Source: Anaerolineales bacterium UBA3082
GTDB lineage: Bacteria > Chloroflexota > Anaerolineae > UBA7937
Direction of reading: 5' to 3'
Assembly (NCBI GenBank): GCA_002366595.1
Contig: DFBK01000048.1
Span: 1-22,439 of the forward strand
Length of the DNA stretch: 22,439 nucleotides
Shown: one piece after another, positions 1-6,607 of the stretch
How positions within the stretch are numbered: position 1 is the stretch's first letter
Layout: each line of letters begins with the position of its first letter
Notes under the pieces: generated by a model
Told to the model about the DNA's origin: nothing
Database searches by the model: none
Seen by the model: the letters and a program-made list of their open reading frames with translations, nothing else
Program-made: the position numbers and the translations under genes

Positions 1-843
1 AAGGCCCGATTGTTCAAAAGCCTGGCCATCTCCGCTCGGAAGCCTAATGTCTCCAAGGTCTCCGTGCTGAACGCTGATGACCCCTCCTTCGATTACCTGA
101 AGGAGATCCCCGCCGACAAGCAGATAGCCTACGGCCTCCACCACCCCGTAGATGTGACCGCCAAGCAGGTAGCCCTCCTCCCCACCGGCACCCATTTCAC
201 CGCCCAGACCCCTGCTGGCCCCTTCCCCATCCGGTCGCCTCTAGTAGGTGAATTCAACGTTTACAACCTTTTGGCCGCTATCGCCGTGGCCACCTCCCAG
301 GAGGTTTCCCCCCGAGCCATACAGGAGGGCGTTAGTCGCATATCTGGCGTTCCCGGCCGTATGGAGAAGATAGACCTGGGTCAACCTTTCCCCGTGATCA
401 TAGACTTCGCCCATACGCCCAACGCCTTGCGCCACGCCCTGGAGATAGCCCGATTCATGACTCAAGGCCGGCTCTTTGCGCTTTTCGGGTGTGCCGGGCT
501 GCGCGACCGGGCCAAGCGGCCCATGATGGGTGAGATAGCCGGCCAACTAGCGGATAGAGTTATCATCACCGCCGAGGACCCTCGAACCGAGAAGTTGAAG
601 GCCATAATGGAAAAGATCGCTCGAGGGTGCAAGAAAGCGGGGCGAGAAGAGGGCACCGACTTCTGGCGGATAGGCGACCGAAGGGAAGCGATCCAGTTCG
701 CCATCGACAGGGCGGAACCTGGCGACCTAGTGATCATCACCGGCAAGGGCCACGAGAAGTCGATGTGCTTCGGGACCACCGAGTACCCCTGGAGCGATCA
801 CGAGGCGGTGAAGGAGGCGCTTAGGCGTCGCCTGGGAAGATAA
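1..843 (+). CDS. murE: UDP-N-acetylmuramyl-tripeptide synthetase MurE, 3' part
   Basis: Cytoplasmic peptidoglycan-precursor ligase that adds the third amino acid to UDP-MurNAc-L-Ala-D-Glu using ATP. The frame is open from base 1, so the N-terminal domain lies outside the window; what remains is the end of the central ATPase domain and the whole C-terminal domain. Visible family motifs are VLNADDPSF, the VPGRME stretch, DFAHTPNAL, FGCAGLRDRAKRPMMG and the ITGKGHE signature near the end. The specificity loop that reads DNPR in meso-diaminopimelate enzymes reads EDPRTEK here, so the amino acid added is uncertain; ornithine or lysine are possible. The next recognisable coding remnant downstream is a pseudogene, not murF. 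The family call is firm; substrate choice is not. Confidence 0.93.
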   Translation, partial: KARLFKSLAISARKPNVSKVSVLNADDPSFDYLKEIPADKQIAYGLHHPVDVTAKQVALLPTGTHFTAQTPAGPFPIRSPLVGEFNVYNLLAAIAVATSQEVSPRAIQEGVSRISGVPGRMEKIDLGQPFPVIIDFAHTPNALRHALEIARFMTQGRLFALFGCAGLRDRAKRPMMGEIAGQLADRVIITAEDPRTEKLKAIMEKIARGCKKAGREEGTDFWRIGDRREAIQFAIDRAEPGDLVIITGKGHEKSMCFGTTEYPWSDHEAVKEALRRRLGR

Positions 844-850
844 CTCCTGG

Positions 851-1043
851 GTGGGCATCGTCATCGGGGCGGGCAAAGATGTAGCCATTGCCCCGCCCAT
901 CGCTGCCGGGGCACTTGAGCCAGTGGGCATCACCCTCCGCCCCGAATGGGGAGCCCTCATCATGGCCGCCCAGCACCATCATCGTGGCCATAAACGTCCT
1001 GCTCCTGCGACGGGTGAGCCTTGACATCGCTACAAAGCGATAA
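851..1043 (+). pseudogene. Remnant of a heavy-metal (P1B-type) P-type ATPase C-terminus
   Basis: Reading from 851, the frame gives VGIVIGAGKDVAI, the hinge motif that follows the P-domain of copper/zinc P-type ATPases. It then jumps directly to PIAAGALEPVGITLRPEWG and ALIMAA, which matches the last membrane helices of the same family. About 35 to 40 residues that normally lie between these motifs are missing. Around 970 the frame shifts by one base, and the next frame reads STIIVAINVLLLRR, the usual end of these proteins, stopping at TAA 1041-1043. The 5' part of the gene is absent. So this is an internally deleted, frameshifted fragment of a CopA-like transporter. There is no intact partner in the window. 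Confidence 0.75.
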
Positions 1044-1063
1044 AGGTTGCCTCAAGAGTATCG

Positions 1064-1092
1064 TTGACTGCTCTCCTCCCTGGGGGTAGAAT
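1064..1092 (+). promoter_or_regulatory. Sigma-70-type promoter upstream of the hydrolase remnant
   Basis: TTGACT at 1064-1069 and TAGAAT at 1087-1092 are separated by 17 bp. Transcription would begin near 1099, just before the GGAAGGTGAT ribosome-binding stretch of the frame starting at 1113. The promoter is still good although the gene behind it is broken. Confidence 0.5.
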
Positions 1093-1112
1093 CATGGTTG
1101 GAAGGTGATATC

Positions 1113-1379
1113 ATGGCCGATCTGGTCATCGTGGTCGATATGCAGCGCGGCTTCCTGGAGGAGGGGAACCCGCTCTATCGCGGGGACGAAGCCCGGCGGA
1201 TCATACCCCATGTTCAGAGGTTACTAGATGAGCAATTGAAGAAGGGGGTCCACAGTGATATTCACCGCCGACATCAAGGTCATAGAGGGCAAGCCCGTGC
1301 CAAAAGGGGTCGGATACCAGGTGAGACCCACAACCCCAGGCTCAAAACGGTAGATCTTACCCCATACACTAAGGCCTGA
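1113..1379 (+). pseudogene. Frameshifted N-terminus of an isochorismatase-like cysteine hydrolase (nicotinamidase type)
   Basis: ATG 1113 follows a GGAAGGTGAT ribosome-binding site. The first 45 residues, beginning MADLVIVVDMQRGFLEEG, are the classic start of the nicotinamidase/isochorismatase family; the D of VDMQ is the catalytic Asp. Near 1248-1255 the frame is lost: the expected strand VIFTAD appears one frame over at 1255-1272. Beyond that neither frame looks like the family (residues KVIEGKPVPKGVGYQ, unrecognised), and the original frame stops at 1377-1379. The Cys and Lys catalytic region is missing. I read this as a truncated, frameshifted gene joined to foreign sequence; a small novel protein is much less likely. 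Confidence 0.6.
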
Positions 1380-1434
1380 ATGAACCCTACTGTCCCTGTT
1401 TAGAACTAATGTTCTATAAGCGCGCAAGGCGCCT

Positions 1435-1443
1435 GGTTATGCG
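1435..1443 (+). repeat. Left copy of a 9-bp inverted repeat flanking the membrane-protein gene
   Basis: GGTTATGCG at 1435-1443 is the exact reverse complement of CGCATAACC at 2109-2117, which overlaps the stop codon of the gene in between. In integron cassettes the head of a cassette (after G of G^TT) is complementary to the R'' box of its own terminal attC, which is the arrangement seen here. Nine bases alone are weak evidence; the adjoining hairpin at 2117-2160 strengthens it. Confidence 0.4.
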
Positions 1444-1476
1444 ACATTAGCGGTGATTGAGACTGGCGGGGAAACT

Positions 1477-2115
1477 ATGAGTAGAGCGGAATCAACTATA
1501 GTTGGTCTTTTCATAGGGATCATCTGCCCCTCATCGTTGTTCGTTCTTTTTTGGTGGGTTGCTGCGGCACTCACTATTTATGGCGTGTTTTCGATCCCGG
1601 AGAGCAGGATAGCCGCTCCCGCGTTCACGGGTTTAGGCCTTGGAATCCTCCTTGACATCCTGGGCTTGAAGAACTGGATAACCAGGTTCTACTGTTTAGA
1701 CGTGAAGTTGGCGGTGTTGGCATATCTGTTCTGGTCAGCTGTGGCAGTTGCTTTCTTTATGGGGTTGCCGTTCGGGAATATCGCCCTGGGAACGCTTGCC
1801 GGGCTGTATGTGGGTCGGAAACAATACTACGCCGGAGCAAGTAGGGACCTATTTGCAAGAAGTGCCAGGAATGTCAGCATCTTCACCGCCTTGGTAACTA
1901 GTGCAGAGGCGCTGCCGATTGGGGTTCTCGCTCTGGGTGAGCAAAGTGTTGCGGCGGCCCTTCGAGCAGTCGCGGGGCTGGACCAATTTGTTACCACTGG
2001 TCTGATGGGCGTGGGTCTGGTCGGCGTAGGGTGCCTGGCTCTTATGGCCGTACAATTCTGGTGCACCAGAACTGCGGCTACCCTCGCCTTCAGACCTGGC
2101 AAGAAGGTCGCATAA
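1477..2115 (+). CDS. Hypothetical multi-pass membrane protein
   Basis: Not recognised. The predicted 212-residue protein has about five or six hydrophobic segments, roughly at residues 6-40 (possibly two helices), 48-65, 78-115, 135-155 and 175-195. Short basic loops such as GRKQYY lie between them, and the tail is basic (FRPGKKVA). There is no signal-peptide cleavage motif and no obvious catalytic residue cluster. I chose ATG 1477, preceded by GGCGGGGAAA, over the in-frame start at 1453, which lacks a ribosome-binding site. It stands alone between two pseudogenes and the rpmH operon, and is flanked by inverted repeats, so it looks like an acquired single-gene unit. A transporter or small-molecule channel is possible but unsupported. 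Confidence 0.6.
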   Translation: MSRAESTIVGLFIGIICPSSLFVLFWWVAAALTIYGVFSIPESRIAAPAFTGLGLGILLDILGLKNWITRFYCLDVKLAVLAYLFWSAVAVAFFMGLPFGNIALGTLAGLYVGRKQYYAGASRDLFARSARNVSIFTALVTSAEALPIGVLALGEQSVAAALRAVAGLDQFVTTGLMGVGLVGVGCLALMAVQFWCTRTAATLAFRPGKKVA

Positions 2116-2160
2116 CCGCGTGTTTGTGGTTTGCCCTTCGGGCGGCTCCCCAAACAAGCG
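2109..2160 (+). repeat. attC-like imperfect hairpin after the membrane-protein gene
   Basis: CGCATAACC (2109-2117) is followed by CGCGTGTTTGTGG (2117-2129), which pairs with CCCCAAACAAGCG (2148-2160) with one mismatch and one unpaired T. Inside is a GCCC-TTC-GGGC hairpin (2133-2143). An outer box, an inner stem with an extrahelical base, and a terminal hairpin are the layout of an integron attC site. No U-tract follows, so it is not a standard terminator. The expected G^TT box on the right is not clear: the sequence there reads GGCGCTATC. Confidence 0.4.
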
Positions 2161-2457
2161 AGGCGCTATCTGAGACCGCTTCAAGGAGACAGGTTGAACG
2201 CGATGCAGGCGCTCGCGCACTTTAGCAAATACGATGATTTCTAGATGACTGCCCGAAGGCTCAAATCCCTGTCGATCGAAGCGGACTAGAGGCTTCAGCC
2301 GGAGCCGTCTAGAGGCTCGAGCCCAATGACTGTGTGCGAGACGTACTCGTTTGTTCCTAAATTGCGGTAGACAGATCGGGCCACAATTCTGGACTACAAC
2401 CGCTTTCGCTCAAATCAAACCGCACTATCTCTGCCTGAGACCGCTACCGGCCTTCAT
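2161..2457. other. Intergenic stretch without a gene
   Basis: No open frame with family resemblance on either strand. It holds two copies of CTGAGACCGCT (2170-2180 and 2435-2445), each preceded by CTATCT, and two copies of CTAGAGGCT near 2287 and 2310. I looked for DnaA boxes (TTATNCACA) because of the neighbouring rpmH and found none. Its left end may be the scar of the cassette-like insertion. Confidence 0.4.
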
Positions 2458-2486
2458 TTGCGGCGGCAGACAAATGAGTGTATAAT
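2458..2486 (+). promoter_or_regulatory. Promoter of the rpmH operon, giving a near-leaderless transcript
   Basis: TTGCGG (2458-2463), 17 bp spacer, TATAAT (2481-2486). The expected start of transcription is about 2492-2493, only five or six bases before the rpmH ATG at 2498. There is no Shine-Dalgarno sequence in that gap, so rpmH is probably translated from an almost leaderless mRNA. Confidence 0.7.
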
Positions 2487-2497
2487 GATAATCGATC

Positions 2498-2635
2498 ATG
2501 CCCAAGCGAACATACCAACCCAAGAAGAGAAAGAGAAGGAGGGCCCACGGCTTCCGGGCTCGCATGAAGACCCAAGGGGGACGCCGGGTGTTAAAAGCCC
2601 GGCGATTGAAAGGGCGCAAGCGGTTGGCTCTATAA
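2498..2635 (+). CDS. rpmH: 50S ribosomal protein L34
   Basis: A 45-residue, extremely basic protein beginning MPKRTYQPKKRKRRRAHGF and ending in the L34 pattern VLKARRLKGRKRL. L34 is a small protein of the large ribosomal subunit, usually 44-50 residues. ATG 2498 is the only sensible start, although no ribosome-binding site precedes it. The rnpA start lies eight bases after its stop, as is usual for the rpmH-rnpA pair. It overlaps, in another frame, the long unused N-terminal extension of the rnpA frame. Confidence 0.95.
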   Translation: MPKRTYQPKKRKRRRAHGFRARMKTQGGRRVLKARRLKGRKRLAL

Positions 2636-2643
2636 GCCACCTC

Positions 2644-2979
2644 ATGGAGAGGAGATACCGTCTTCGGGAGAACGAGGATTTTCAAAGGGTTCGCCAAGAG
2701 GGATGCTCTTGGACTCAGCCGCTGATGGTACTCTGCGTCCTCCCTAACGGCCTATCCCATAGCCGCTTCGGCTTCTCCGCCAGCCGTAGAGTAGGCAAGG
2801 CCACCGTTCGCAACCGAGCCAAGCGGATGATGCGTGAAGCGGTGAGACGAAGGATGTCGGAGATACCGCCAGGACAGGATCTGGTCTTCATCGCTCGAGC
2901 CCCCATCGCGAGGGCCCCTTTCCCAGAGGTGGAGGCCGCGGTGGAGGGACTCCTCTCCCAAGCAGGACTCATCAAATGA
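2644..2979 (+). CDS. rnpA: Ribonuclease P protein component
   Basis: 111-residue basic protein subunit of RNase P, which helps the RNA subunit cleave 5' leaders from pre-tRNAs. It has the N-terminal LRENEDFQRVRQEG stretch, the RFGFSASRRVGKATVRNR core and the RNR helix (RNRAKRMMREAVRR), followed by DLVFIARAP. The frame is open upstream to 2458, but that part is a shadow over rpmH; ATG 2644 fits the family N-terminus. No clear ribosome-binding site precedes it, so translation probably depends on ribosomes finishing rpmH eight bases earlier. Its TGA overlaps the yidD ATG (ATGA at 2976-2979). Confidence 0.95.
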   Translation: MERRYRLRENEDFQRVRQEGCSWTQPLMVLCVLPNGLSHSRFGFSASRRVGKATVRNRAKRMMREAVRRRMSEIPPGQDLVFIARAPIARAPFPEVEAAVEGLLSQAGLIK

Positions 2980-3185
2980 AGACTATTTTGCTTACCCTTA
3001 TCCGAGTATATCAACTAACCTTCTCTCGGTTCCTGCCTCCCAGTTGCCGCTTCGTCCCTTCCTGTTCCCAGTACGGCTATGAGGCCATCGAGAGATATGG
3101 CCCTTGGAGAGGCGGATGGCTAGCGCTTAAGCGCATAGCCCGCTGCCACCCTTTCCATCCCGGGGGGTTCGACCCCGTTCCTTGA
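2976..3185 (+). CDS. yidD: Membrane protein insertion efficiency factor YidD
   Basis: 69-residue YidD family protein, a small membrane-associated factor that assists YidC-dependent insertion. It has the amphipathic N-terminal helix (LLTLIRVYQLTFSRFL), the conserved cysteine block CRFVPSCSQYGYEAIERYG, and the RCHPFHPGGFDPVP tail. Length and motifs are complete. It is translationally coupled to rnpA by a 4-base overlap. Confidence 0.95.
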   Translation: MKTILLTLIRVYQLTFSRFLPPSCRFVPSCSQYGYEAIERYGPWRGGWLALKRIARCHPFHPGGFDPVP

Positions 3186-3199
3186 AAAGGAGCACGACC

Positions 3200-4285
3200 T
3201 TGCTAAAAGCGAAATTTATATGCATCTTCGCCCTTCTCACTTTGATCTCCGGATGCGCCGGGCAAGCGCCAGCCAGCGGCTGGTCTGGCCCCACCGTCTC
3301 TGGGGGCACCCTCTACGTCGGCTCCCCCGGGGGGAGAGTCTACGCCCTCGATGCCGCCACCGGCCAAAAGCGATGGGAGACCAAGATCGTGGAGGAGAAG
3401 AGCACCATAGGTCTCTACTCCTCCCCCATTGTGGGGGAGGGCCTCATCTACCTGGGCACCTTCGAGGGGAAGGTCATCGCCTTAGACGCAGAGAAGGGGC
3501 AGATTCGGTGGGAGTTTAAGACCGAGGGCGCTGTAGTGGCCACCTCTCTACTGGGAGGGGATACCCTCTCCCACCGGGATACTTTAGTATATGTGACCTC
3601 CTCCGATCATAAGGTATATGCCCTCCGTGCCCAGGATGGTAGCAAGGTCTGGGAGTTCAAGACCGGCGGCCAAATCTGGGGAGGGGAGGCCTTAGGAGAT
3701 GGCCTTCTTTACATCGGCTCTTTCGATGGCAGATTGTACGCCCTCAATGGGGAGAGCGGCGACAAGGTCTGGGAGTTCCGCGCGGGAGGAGCCATCGCCT
3801 CCACCCCTCGCTTAGCCCAAGGGGTTGTCTACTTCGGCTCTCTCGACAATAAGCTCTACGCCCTAGAGGCCGACTCCGGCGAGAAGATCTGGGAGTTCAA
3901 GACCGAGAACTGGGTCTGGTCCCAACCTCTGGTTAGCGGAGACAGGGTCTATTTTGGCTCCCTCGATCATAAGATGTACGCCCTGGATAGGAAGGGCGAT
4001 AAGGTTTGGGTGTTCGAGACGGGGGGAGCCATCCGTTCTTCCCCCCTCTTGGCCCAAGGGTTGCTCATCTTCGGCTCTGGCGATGGCCATCTCTACGCCC
4101 TCGACCAAGAGACGGGCAAAGAGATCTGGCGCTTTCCCCAAGAAGAGCGACTGGCGGCGATCCACTCCACGCCCTCGGTAACCCAGGAGACCCTATATTT
4201 CACTTCTTATGAGGGTAAGGTATACGCCCTGCGGGCAGAAGATGGCGGCCAACTCTGGGAGTTCGAGATGGACAAGGAAGGATAG
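3200..4285 (+). CDS. PQQ-type beta-propeller lipoprotein (BamB-like repeats)
   Basis: 361-residue exported protein. TTG 3200 is preceded by AAAGGAG at a good distance, and gives a signal peptide ending in the lipobox LISGC (Cys 19), so it should be lipid-anchored on the outer face of the membrane. The rest is a run of about seven to eight repeats of roughly 40 residues, each with patterns such as VYFGSLDNKLYALEADSG followed by KIWEF. This is the PQQ-like blade motif of quinoprotein-type propellers and BamB. No dehydrogenase catalytic residues are seen, so a scaffold or binding role is likelier. An in-frame TTG at 3182 overlaps the yidD stop but lacks a ribosome-binding site. Its place between yidD and yidC suggests a role near membrane protein insertion, which is inference. 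Confidence 0.85.
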   Translation: MLKAKFICIFALLTLISGCAGQAPASGWSGPTVSGGTLYVGSPGGRVYALDAATGQKRWETKIVEEKSTIGLYSSPIVGEGLIYLGTFEGKVIALDAEKGQIRWEFKTEGAVVATSLLGGDTLSHRDTLVYVTSSDHKVYALRAQDGSKVWEFKTGGQIWGGEALGDGLLYIGSFDGRLYALNGESGDKVWEFRAGGAIASTPRLAQGVVYFGSLDNKLYALEADSGEKIWEFKTENWVWSQPLVSGDRVYFGSLDHKMYALDRKGDKVWVFETGGAIRSSPLLAQGLLIFGSGDGHLYALDQETGKEIWRFPQEERLAAIHSTPSVTQETLYFTSYEGKVYALRAEDGGQLWEFEMDKEG

Positions 4286-4288
4286 AAG

Positions 4289-5092
4289 ATGATAGGACAA
4301 TTGATAGGGCAGTTAGGGACGACCATAATCTTGGAGCCCCTGATCAACCTCTCGGTGCTCCTCTACAGCCTCCTCTTCAACAACTTCGCCCTGGCCATAG
4401 TGGGGCTCACCATCCTGGTGAGGCTCATAACCTACCCTCTGACCTGGAAGCAACTCCAATCGATGAGGGCCATGCAGGAGTTGAGCCCCAAACTCCAGGC
4501 CCTCCAGAAGAAGTACGAGAAGGACAGGGAGAAACTCACTGAGGAGACGATGAAGTTGTATCGGGAGCATGGCGTCAACCCGGCAGGCGGTTGCCTGCCC
4601 TCGTTGGTTCAGTTGCCGGTCTGGATCGGGCTCTACCAATCGATCTACCAGGTGTTGGGGGAGACCCCCGAACAATTGATGGCCCTCTCCCAGCATATCT
4701 ACCACTCGGTGCCCTTTCTCCATGAGATAGCCCGGCGGACGATACCCCTCAATAGTCGATTCCTGTGGCTCAACCTAGCCCGCCCCGACCCCTACTACAT
4801 CCTGCCCATATTGGTGGTGGCCGTCTTCTGGCTGCAACAGAAGATGAGCACCGTCCCCTCCGCCGACCCCCAGCAGGCTTCCATGAGCCAGACCATGAAC
4901 ATCATGATGCCCTTCATGTTCGGCTTCTTCACCCTACGGGTCTCCTCCGGCCTGGCTATCTACTGGGTTGTCTCCGGCGTTCTAGGCATCATCCAACAAT
5001 ATTTCGTCATCGGGTCGGGTGGCCTCAGAGCCCAGCCGGTGGCGGAGGGAAAAGAAGATGGAGGAAAGAAGAAGCGTAGAGGCAAGCGGTAA
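4289..5092 (+). CDS. yidC: Membrane protein insertase YidC/Oxa1
   Basis: 267-residue short-form YidC, inserting proteins into the cytoplasmic membrane alone or with Sec. Five hydrophobic segments are visible. The conserved positively charged residue of the hydrophilic groove is Arg 45 in LTILVRLITYPLTWKQLQSM, followed by the coiled cytoplasmic loop (LQALQKKYEKDREKL) and the family signature NPAGGCLPSLVQLPVWIGLY. The C-terminus is very basic (KKKRRGKR), as in forms that contact the ribosome. The large periplasmic domain of Gram-negative YidC is absent. The ATG follows GGAAGG and lies three bases after the stop of the lipoprotein gene. The tail overlaps jag. Confidence 0.95.
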   Translation: MIGQLIGQLGTTIILEPLINLSVLLYSLLFNNFALAIVGLTILVRLITYPLTWKQLQSMRAMQELSPKLQALQKKYEKDREKLTEETMKLYREHGVNPAGGCLPSLVQLPVWIGLYQSIYQVLGETPEQLMALSQHIYHSVPFLHEIARRTIPLNSRFLWLNLARPDPYYILPILVVAVFWLQQKMSTVPSADPQQASMSQTMNIMMPFMFGFFTLRVSSGLAIYWVVSGVLGIIQQYFVIGSGGLRAQPVAEGKEDGGKKKRRGKR

Positions 5093-5726
5093 CAGCATAG
5101 AGGAGGCCACAGAAAAGGCCCTCGCCGAGTTAGGGGCCAGCCGAGAGGAGGTGGAGATCCAAATCCTCAGCCAGGGAGGACGCCGCTTCCTGGGCCTGGG
5201 GACCCAAGAGGCGCGAGTGCGGGGCACCCTCCGCCCCCCTGAGCCTCAAGAGGAGGTAGCCCTGGTGGCCAAAGAGGTGTTGGAGAGGCTGCTTGCGGGC
5301 ATGGACATCGAAGCCCGGGTGAGCCTTCGCCCCCCCGACCTTCCGGAAGGACCAAACCCCATCGTCCTAGACATCACGGGCCAAAATCTAGGCATCCTCA
5401 TCGGCCGTCGGGGGGAGACCCTGCGAGCCTTACAATTTATCACCCGCCTCATCGTCAACCGCAGGCTTCACCAGTGGGCGGAGATTGTCGTCGACGTAGA
5501 GGGGTATAAGAAACGGCGCGAGAGGTCCCTCACCCAACTGGCGCGCCGCATGGCGGATAGAGCCATCCTCCTAGGCCAGGCGGTCTCTCTGGAGCCGATG
5601 CCTCCTCATGAACGACGCATCATCCATCTCGCCCTTCGAGACCATGAGAAGGTCACCACAGAGAGCGTGGGGGAGGGCGATCTCCGCAAGGTGGTGATCT
5701 TTCCCCGGGGGCATACCGCTCCCTGA
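5058..5726 (+). CDS. jag: Jag/KhpB-type RNA-binding protein (Jag-N, KH, R3H)
   Basis: 222-residue cytoplasmic RNA-binding protein commonly encoded after yidC. Three domains: Jag-N at about residues 5-55 (SVEASGNSIEEATEKALAEL, ending GRRFLGLG), a KH domain with the GxxG-type loop IGRRGETLRALQ at about 115-140, and an R3H domain ending PPHERRIIHLAL, which carries the R-x3-H pair. ATG 5058 is chosen because GGAGGG lies eight bases upstream; the frame is open to 5019 but that adds residues foreign to the family. The start overlaps the yidC end by 35 bases, so the two are probably translationally coupled. Confidence 0.93.
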   Translation: MEERRSVEASGNSIEEATEKALAELGASREEVEIQILSQGGRRFLGLGTQEARVRGTLRPPEPQEEVALVAKEVLERLLAGMDIEARVSLRPPDLPEGPNPIVLDITGQNLGILIGRRGETLRALQFITRLIVNRRLHQWAEIVVDVEGYKKRRERSLTQLARRMADRAILLGQAVSLEPMPPHERRIIHLALRDHEKVTTESVGEGDLRKVVIFPRGHTAP

Positions 5727-5737
5727 GGCAGGCATGG

Positions 5738-6607
5738 GTGAAGGGACCGGATTTCCTGGTCGTCGGGCATCTCACCAAAGACCTTGGAGAAGAGGGATAC
5801 ACCCTAGGGGGCACCGCTATCTATTCGGCCTTGACCGCCCGGAACCTGGGACGAAAAGTGGCCGTAGTCACTAGTGCTGGCCCCGATATAGAACTTGAGG
5901 GCTTAGAAGGGGTCGATCTCCTCTGCCTTCCCTCGCCAACTACGACCACCTTTAGAAATATCTATCGTGGAGAGAGCCGCTCCCAATTCCTATACCATCG
6001 CGCGGCGCCCATAGGGGTAGATGCCGTGCCTCTGGAATGGCGAGCCCTCCCCGTCGTCCATCTGGGGCCCGTGGCCCAGGAACTGGGGGAGGAGATGGTG
6101 TGGCTTTTCCCCCACTCCTTGCTCTGCCTTACCCCTCAGGGGTGGCTTCGAAGATGGGATGAGGAGGGGCGGGTCCATCCTCAGAGCTGGGCGAGGGCAG
6201 AGAAAGTGCTCCCTTCTGTAGATCTCCTCATCGTCAGCGAAGAGGATATGAGGGAAGAGGCGACTTTACTCAGGCAGCATCTTGATCTCCCCCACATAAG
6301 CGTGGTAACCCAAGGGGCCCAGGGGGCTACCCTCTATCATAAAGGAGAGAGATATCGCTTTCCTGCCCCCCACGCTAGAAGCGTCGATCCCACGGGAGCG
6401 GGCGACATCTTCGCCGCCGCTTTTCTAGTAAGATGGGCCGAGACAGGGAACGCCCACACCGCTGCTCGCTTCGCCAATGCCGCGGCTTCCCTGTCGATAG
6501 AGAGGATCGCTCTTTCGGGGATACCCACCAGAGCGGAAATTGAAAAACGACTAGAAACAACGATAGAAGACCCATATACTCATGGGAACGATATTCGCCT
6601 TGGCTAA
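5738..6607 (+). CDS. PfkB-family carbohydrate/nucleoside kinase
   Basis: 289-residue ribokinase-fold protein. The N-terminal substrate loop is LGGTAIYSALTARNLG, and the C-terminal PfkB signature is DPTGAGDIFAAAFL, with Asp 223 as the catalytic base and GAG as the anion hole. Length is typical. The substrate cannot be read from sequence; adenosine, fructose or other sugars are possible. GTG 5738 has GAGGCAGG just upstream and lies 11 bases after the jag stop. The end overlaps the start of parA by 26 bases, so it is in the same operon as the segregation genes, an unusual place for a sugar kinase. Confidence 0.88.
   Translation: MKGPDFLVVGHLTKDLGEEGYTLGGTAIYSALTARNLGRKVAVVTSAGPDIELEGLEGVDLLCLPSPTTTTFRNIYRGESRSQFLYHRAAPIGVDAVPLEWRALPVVHLGPVAQELGEEMVWLFPHSLLCLTPQGWLRRWDEEGRVHPQSWARAEKVLPSVDLLIVSEEDMREEATLLRQHLDLPHISVVTQGAQGATLYHKGERYRFPAPHARSVDPTGAGDIFAAAFLVRWAETGNAHTAARFANAAASLSIERIALSGIPTRAEIEKRLETTIEDPYTHGNDIRLG

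Noticed and set aside
1849..2220. Minus-strand open frames opposite the membrane-protein gene
   Set aside because: No ribosome-binding site, no family resemblance and low-complexity composition; they are antisense shadows.
2458..2643. N-terminal extension of the RNase P protein frame by 62 residues
   Set aside because: It runs through the promoter and over rpmH in another frame; the residues do not fit the family and the family N-terminus starts at 2644.
3863..4165. Minus-strand frame within the PQQ lipoprotein gene
   Set aside because: It mirrors the repeat structure of the plus-strand propeller and has no independent start signal.
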